Positions 59,906 through 64,000 of a stretch of 64,000 bases of DNA are shown here, piece after piece. The notes beneath the pieces are model-generated. The model saw nothing but the letters and a program-made list of their open reading frames with translations, made no database searches and was not told the origin of the DNA. The stretch spans positions 45,606,165-45,670,164 of the forward strand of contig CM044868.1 of the NCBI GenBank assembly GCA_024500155.1, in the 5' to 3' direction. Each line of letters starts with the position of its first letter. Within the stretch, counting starts at the first letter, position 1. The stretch comes from Chenopodium formosanum (taxonomy: Eukaryota; Streptophyta; Magnoliopsida; Caryophyllales; Amaranthaceae). A program made the position numbers and the translations under genes.

Positions 59906-60544
59906 TGATTTGGGTATTTTTACTCGGCCAGGTGGGCCAATCAGAAATTGCCATGTGTCATTAGTAAAGCTGCCATTTGGACCTTTGAGATGATGACACG
60001 TGGTGGGCGGACATTCTTCTGTCCTAAAAAGATTGATGATCCGTCATGGACCATTAAGAGGGCGACGTGTGTCACCCTAAAAGATGCCCAAAGGCTTTCT
60101 GGGCTCAGTGACACGTGTCACTCAAACATTGCCTCTGGAGGGGCGGCCTTCAAGGGCCCAAACCTTGAGGCGCCGTTTTGCGGCGTGACCTAATCCCTAG
60201 GTCACCAGATCCTAGGGAGGGCAAACTTTCCAAAAGGACCTTATAAATAGGGACAATTCTAACATTTATGACAGGACAGATACACGCAATACGAGACAAC
60301 ACGTCAATTGCTCATTTATTACAGAGCTGTCGTTTTCAAGGAACAGACAACACTTTACCTGAGCTTGAAATCCGAGCAGATAACTTTACTTCCGCACGTT
60401 TTATTACCGAATGTTAACTAACTTAATCTTCGGAGGCGGACCACCGACCATCCGGCGGTCCGTTTTCTTTGCAGGTACAGGCGTCCTTTGCTGAATCCAG
60501 TCTCAGTGTTGTAACTCTCCCAAGGGACAAAAACCCCCGAAACA
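59906..60544 (+). repeat. Gypsy2 3' LTR
   Basis: 639 bp, preceded by the purine-rich gtgaggggcaa. U3 carries acacgtgg (59996-60003) and a perfect 14-bp palindrome gtgacacgtgtcac (60108-60121) that is mutated in the 5' LTR. Inverted repeat gtgaccta/taggtcac at 60185-60205, TATA tataaata at 60242-60249. It ends CCGAAACA, directly followed by the catg target duplication that restores the Copia2 gag ATG. Confidence 0.92.
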
Positions 60545-60545
60545 C

Positions 60546-61440
60546 ATGTCTTCAACCTCAAACAACCAGTTTTCATTACGCTCAATTCTCGACAAAGAGA
60601 AGTTGAGTGGTACAAATTTCCTTGATTGGCAAAGGAATTTGCGCATCATTCTTATGCAAGAACAGAAAGAGTATGTCCTTGATGAGGAAATGCCCGAGGC
60701 TTCCAATGAGGAGGTAACTCAAGCAGCCCTTAACCGACGGCAAGTAGCCGATCAGGATGTCAAGTGCGTAATGCTAGCTACTATGTCTCCTGAACTTCAG
60801 AAAACCTTCTTCGAGAAGGAATCGGCCTATGAGATCATTTCTGAGTTACCGAATATGTTTCAAGAACAGGCTCGAACTGAAAGGTTTGAAACCCCCAGCA
60901 GATCCTTGAAACAAAGCTCAAGAAAGGAGAGTCAGTCAGCCCACATGTGCTCAAAATGATCGGATTATTTGAGAACATGGGAAGGCTTGATGCGGGGTAT
61001 TCAACTGAAAGGGCTATTGACATCATTCTCCATTCCCTTCACAAAGGCTATGACCAGTTCAAGATGAACTGCAACATGCATAGCATGGAGAAAACCCTCA
61101 CCGAGCTTCATGGGATGTTGAAGCAAGCTGAGCAGACGCTCAAGAATGAGGGAAGGCATGATATGCTAATGGGTAAGAAGGGCAAGCCATTCAAAAGGGC
61201 GGGAAAAAAGAAGAAGGGCTTCAAGGGGAAAGGAAAGAACTTTCCGCCTAAGCCGAAAGCTACCAAAGACACAAGGAGAAAAAGGTAGCATCTTCTAAGT
61301 TTGATTCCGAATGCTTCTATTGTAAGAAGAAGGGACATTGGAAGAGAGACTGCCTCAAATTCAAGGAAGATAAGAAGAACGGAACCGTTGCTTCTACATC
61401 AGGTATTTACATTATAGACTTTAACTTCACTAGCTCGGCT
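60546..61440 (+). pseudogene. Copia2 gag
   Basis: ATG at 60546 (inside the target duplication), MSSTSNNQFSLRSILDKEKL, then WQRNLRIILMQEQKEYVLDE and the gag helical core. Frameshifts occur near 60900 and 61280. The zinc knuckle CFYCKKKGHWKRDC (about 61312-61353) is complete, unlike in Copia1. A Lys/Gly-rich linker (GKKKKGFKGKGKNFPPKPKA) precedes it. The family role is particle formation and RNA packaging. Confidence 0.9.
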
Positions 61441-63251
61441 TCATGGGTATTAGATACCGGATGTGGCTCACACCTTTGTTCCGATTTACAGGCACTAAGG
61501 AACACTAGGAGGCTAGCGAAGGGAGAGATCAAGCTCCGGGTAGGAAATGGAGCAAGGATTGGTGCTATATCCATAGGATCTCTTAGTTTGTCTTTGCCCA
61601 CGGGGCTAGTTTTGGAACTTGACAATGTTTATTGTGTTCCCAACATTACCAAAAACATCATTTCAATTTCGGCGTTGGACGCCAAAGGTTTTGAATTTTG
61701 AGTTAAGGACCAATCATGTTCATTTTATCTCGATAATGTTTTATATGGTACGACACATTCAGAAAATGGTCTTTATGTGTTATCTCTAGACAAAAAAATT
61801 TATAACGTTAATAATCCTTCAAAGAAAGCTAAGATTACACCGTCTAGTCAAACTTACTTGTGGCATTGTCGTCTTGGCCACATTAACATCAAACGCATCA
61901 AGAAGCTTCTTCAAGAAGGTATTCTTGACTCCTTTGATTTAGAATCCTTTGAGAATTGCGAAGGATGTTTATTAGGCAAGATGATAAAGCAACCATTCTC
62001 CAAGTTGGGAGAAAGGGTCGGTGACTTGTTGGGACTAATACACACCGATGTATGTGGGCCAATGAGTACAACCACAAGGAGTGGTTATCGGTATTTCATA
62101 ACCTTCACGGACGACTATAGTAGATATGGTTATGTCTATCTAATGTCGCACAAATCTGAATCGTTTGATAAATTCAAGGAATTTCAGAACGAAGTTGAAA
62201 ACCAACTCGGCAAGAAAATCAAAGCGCTTTGATCGGATCGAGGTGACGAATATTTGAGCCAAGAATTCGATGACCATCTGAAATAACATGGAATACTTTC
62301 AGAGTTGACACCTCCGGGAACTCCTCAATGGAATGGAGTATCTGAAAGGAGGAATCGAACCCTGTTAGACATGGTCTGATCGACTATGGATCTTAGTGAA
62401 CTTCCAATCTCTTTCTGGGGACATGCACTTTTAACTGCGGCACTTACACTGAATCGTGCTCCGTCAAAGGCAGTGGAAAAGACTCCATATAAATTATGGA
62501 CAAATAAACCTCCAAGGTTGTCTTTTCTCAGGATTTGGGGATGTGAAGCATATGTCAAGAAACTCATTTCTGACAAACTTCATCCAAAATCTGACAAGGT
62601 TTACTTTGTGGGTTATCCGAAAGAAACCAAAGGGTATTATTTCTACAACAAATCCGAGAACAAAGTATTTGTTGCTCGTGATAGTGTCTTTTTGGATAAG
62701 GAGCATCTCTCCAAAATGACAAGTGGGAGGAAAATTGAACTCGACGAAGTTTGAGAGGACGAGCAACAAGGACAAGTTGACAATCAAAGTGCTCACGAAG
62801 TATCTGTTGACATTGGTCAAAGTCAAAATATGCAAAGTGAAGCCGACAATGCAAATGCTCAATCCATTACCCTACGTAGGTCAACTCGGCCAAGATATCA
62901 ACCTGACAGATATCTTGGTGTTGTATTAACCAAAGATCAGGACATCCTAGTAGTCGATGGAGATGAGCCGTCAACCTACAAGCAAGCTATGACGAGCCCC
63001 GACTCTACAAAATGGCAAGAGGCCATGAAATCCGAAATGGACTCCATGTTTGAAAATCAAGTATGGGACTTGGTTTATTTACTCGTAGGTTCCACACCTA
63101 TCGGATGTAAATGGATTTTCAAGATGAAAACCGACAAAGATGGAAATGTATTCATTTACAAAGAAAGGCTGGTAGCAAAAGGTTACAGGCAAATTCACGG
63201 CGTTGATTATGATGAAACCTTTTCTCCAGTAGCTATGCTTAGTCCGTTCGA
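61441..63251 (+). pseudogene. Copia2 protease, integrase and RT start
   Basis: Protease WVLDTGCGSH (Asp 61453-61455). From about 61690 one frame runs to about 63240 with five stops: TGA 61699-61701, TGA 62230-62232, TAA 62284-62286, TGA 62377-62379, TGA 62752-62754. Integrase: HCRLGH...CEGC zinc site, catalytic Asp in HTDVCGPM (about 62047), Glu in NGVSERRNR, GYPKETKGYYFYNKS tail, then a Ser/Gln-rich linker and the RT start (CKWIFKMKTDKDGN). A one-base deletion at about 63241 shifts the RT frame. Copia1 reads CGA at the sites matching 61699 and 62377. Confidence 0.92.
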
Positions 63252-64000
63252 ATTCTTCTAGCGATTGCTGCATATTACAATTATGAAATATGGCAGATGG
63301 ACGTCAAAACCGCCTTCCTCAATGGAATTTTGGAAGAAACTGTGTACATGACACAACCTAAAGGTTTTGTCGACCAGAACAATCCTAAGAAGGTATGCAA
63401 GCTTAAGAAGTCCATTTATGGATTAAAGCAAGCAAGCAGAAGTTGGAATCTTCGATTTGATGAAGCCATCAGTAAGTTTGGTTTTATTAAGAATCCAAAT
63501 GAGTCTTGTGTTTACAAGAAGGTCAGTGGAAGTGACATCGCCTTCCTAGTTTTATATGTCGATGACATTTTGCTCATTGGAAATAGCATTCCGTTGTTAG
63601 AGTCTGTAAAGGCTTGGCTCGGGAAATGTTTTTCAATGAAAGACTTGGGAGAGGCTCAGTACATACTAGGCATCAAGATCTATAGGGATAGATCAAAGAG
63701 GATGATAGGAATGAGTCAAAGTACTTACATCGATAAGGTACTAGCTCGATTCCAAATGGAAGGAGCCAAGAGAGGGCACCTACCCATGTCACATGGCATA
63801 ACCTTAAGCAAGAAGCAGTGTCCAAAGACACCTGATGAGCGAGAAAGGATGAGTCGTATTCCATATGATTCGCTTATTGGATCGATCATGTATGCCATGA
63901 TATGTACTAGGCCGGATGTATCGTATGCCTTGAGTGCTACGAGTCGATACCAATCAAACCCAGGAGAGGCGCATTGGACTACGGCCAAGAATATTCTGAA
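63252..64000 (+). CDS. Copia2 reverse transcriptase core, partial (open to window end)
   Basis: 249 codons without a stop, continuing the RT after the deletion at 63241. Contains QMDVKTAFLNG, KKSIYGLKQASRSWNLRFDE, intact YVDD (63555-63566) and the YILGIKIYRDRSKRMIG block, and ends in the pre-RNase H segment (CTRPDVSYALSA). It is the best preserved part of any copia RT here, but it cannot be translated from the gag start because of the upstream stops and shifts. RNase H lies outside the window. Confidence 0.92.
   Translation, partial: MLLAIAAYYNYEIWQMDVKTAFLNGILEETVYMTQPKGFVDQNNPKKVCKLKKSIYGLKQASRSWNLRFDEAISKFGFIKNPNESCVYKKVSGSDIAFLVLYVDDILLIGNSIPLLESVKAWLGKCFSMKDLGEAQYILGIKIYRDRSKRMIGMSQSTYIDKVLARFQMEGAKRGHLPMSHGITLSKKQCPKTPDERERMSRIPYDSLIGSIMYAMICTRPDVSYALSATSRYQSNPGEAHWTTAKNIL

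Larger units (their letters stand above)
43716..60544 (+). mobile_element. Gypsy2: Tat-lineage Ty3/gypsy element with antisense gene
   Basis: LTRs of 636 and 639 bp (43716-44351 and 59906-60544), a tggcgccgtctgtgggga primer site (44354-44371), gag-pol in essentially one frame (44385-50222), a non-coding spacer, a nested Gypsy3 (51581-56535) and an antisense spliced-looking gene (56659-59405, minus). The second, plant-type RNase H domain (about 48515-48900) marks the Tat lineage. Target duplication catg is at 43712-43715 and 60545-60548. Copia1 (23277-23290) shows the uninterrupted site. About 11.9 kb without Gypsy3. The LTRs differ at roughly 8 percent over their first 300 bases by eye. Confidence 0.93.
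39886..64000 (+). mobile_element. Copia2: Ty1/copia element, same family as Copia1, runs off the window
   Basis: 5' LTR 39886-41122, primer site, leader, Gypsy2 inserted at 43716-60544, then gag-protease-integrase-RT to the window end. Sequence and domain order match Copia1 in the opposite orientation. It lies in Gypsy1 pol, with left flank gtaaa (39881-39885) as presumed target duplication. It lacks the LINE and solo LTR of Copia1 and so provides both empty sites. RNase H is incomplete, and the 3' LTR is outside the window. Confidence 0.93.

Overview
The window is plant nuclear DNA, almost certainly a dicot, and consists nearly entirely of nested transposable elements. The evidence is plant-type Ty3/gypsy and Ty1/copia LTR retrotransposons with initiator-Met-tRNA or tggcgcc primer sites, an L1-type LINE, a hAT-like deletion derivative and a probable Helitron, all in AT-rich sequence with long microsatellites. 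I found no host gene, rRNA, tRNA or CRISPR array. I cannot name the species.

Layout. 1-2229: AT-rich repeats, microsatellites, a probable short Helitron. 2230-8456: element A (minus), a gag-only LTR element carrying a hAT-like insertion at 4812-5869. 8457-9486: part of a plus-strand LTR that cuts A's gag-like ORF. 9487-12051 and 29387-31003: element B, a relative of A on the minus strand. 12052-29386: Copia1 (minus), inserted in B and itself holding an L1-type LINE (16900-21960) and a probable solo LTR (23497-25529). 31004-39885: Gypsy1 (plus, chromovirus-like), inserted in B. 39886-64000: Copia2 (plus, same family as Copia1), inserted in Gypsy1 and running off the window. 43716-60544: Gypsy2 (plus, Tat-lineage), inserted exactly at the Copia2 gag start codon. 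51581-56535: Gypsy3 (minus), inserted in Gypsy2. The deepest chain is A > plus LTR > B > Gypsy1 > Copia2 > Gypsy2 > Gypsy3, seven levels; the first two links are inferred. Five of the insertions can be checked against an uninterrupted relative inside this same window.

No element is intact. Each gag-pol carries nonsense codons, frameshifts or deletions, though many domains and catalytic residues are still legible. The most interesting content is (1) an antisense, apparently five-exon gene in Gypsy2 (56659-59405, minus) with a Transposase_28-like domain, a coiled coil, and twelve nonsense codons but no frameshift; (2) a degenerate extra ORF upstream of Gypsy1 gag with a SUMO-interaction-like motif; (3) a stop codon at the same integrase site in both copia copies; (4) Gypsy3, whose single reading frame survives an in-frame RT-integrase deletion and runs into its own LTR although its LTRs are nearly identical.

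LTR divergences quoted are rough counts by eye over part or all of each pair. Family and clade names rest on motifs read directly and were not checked against a database.
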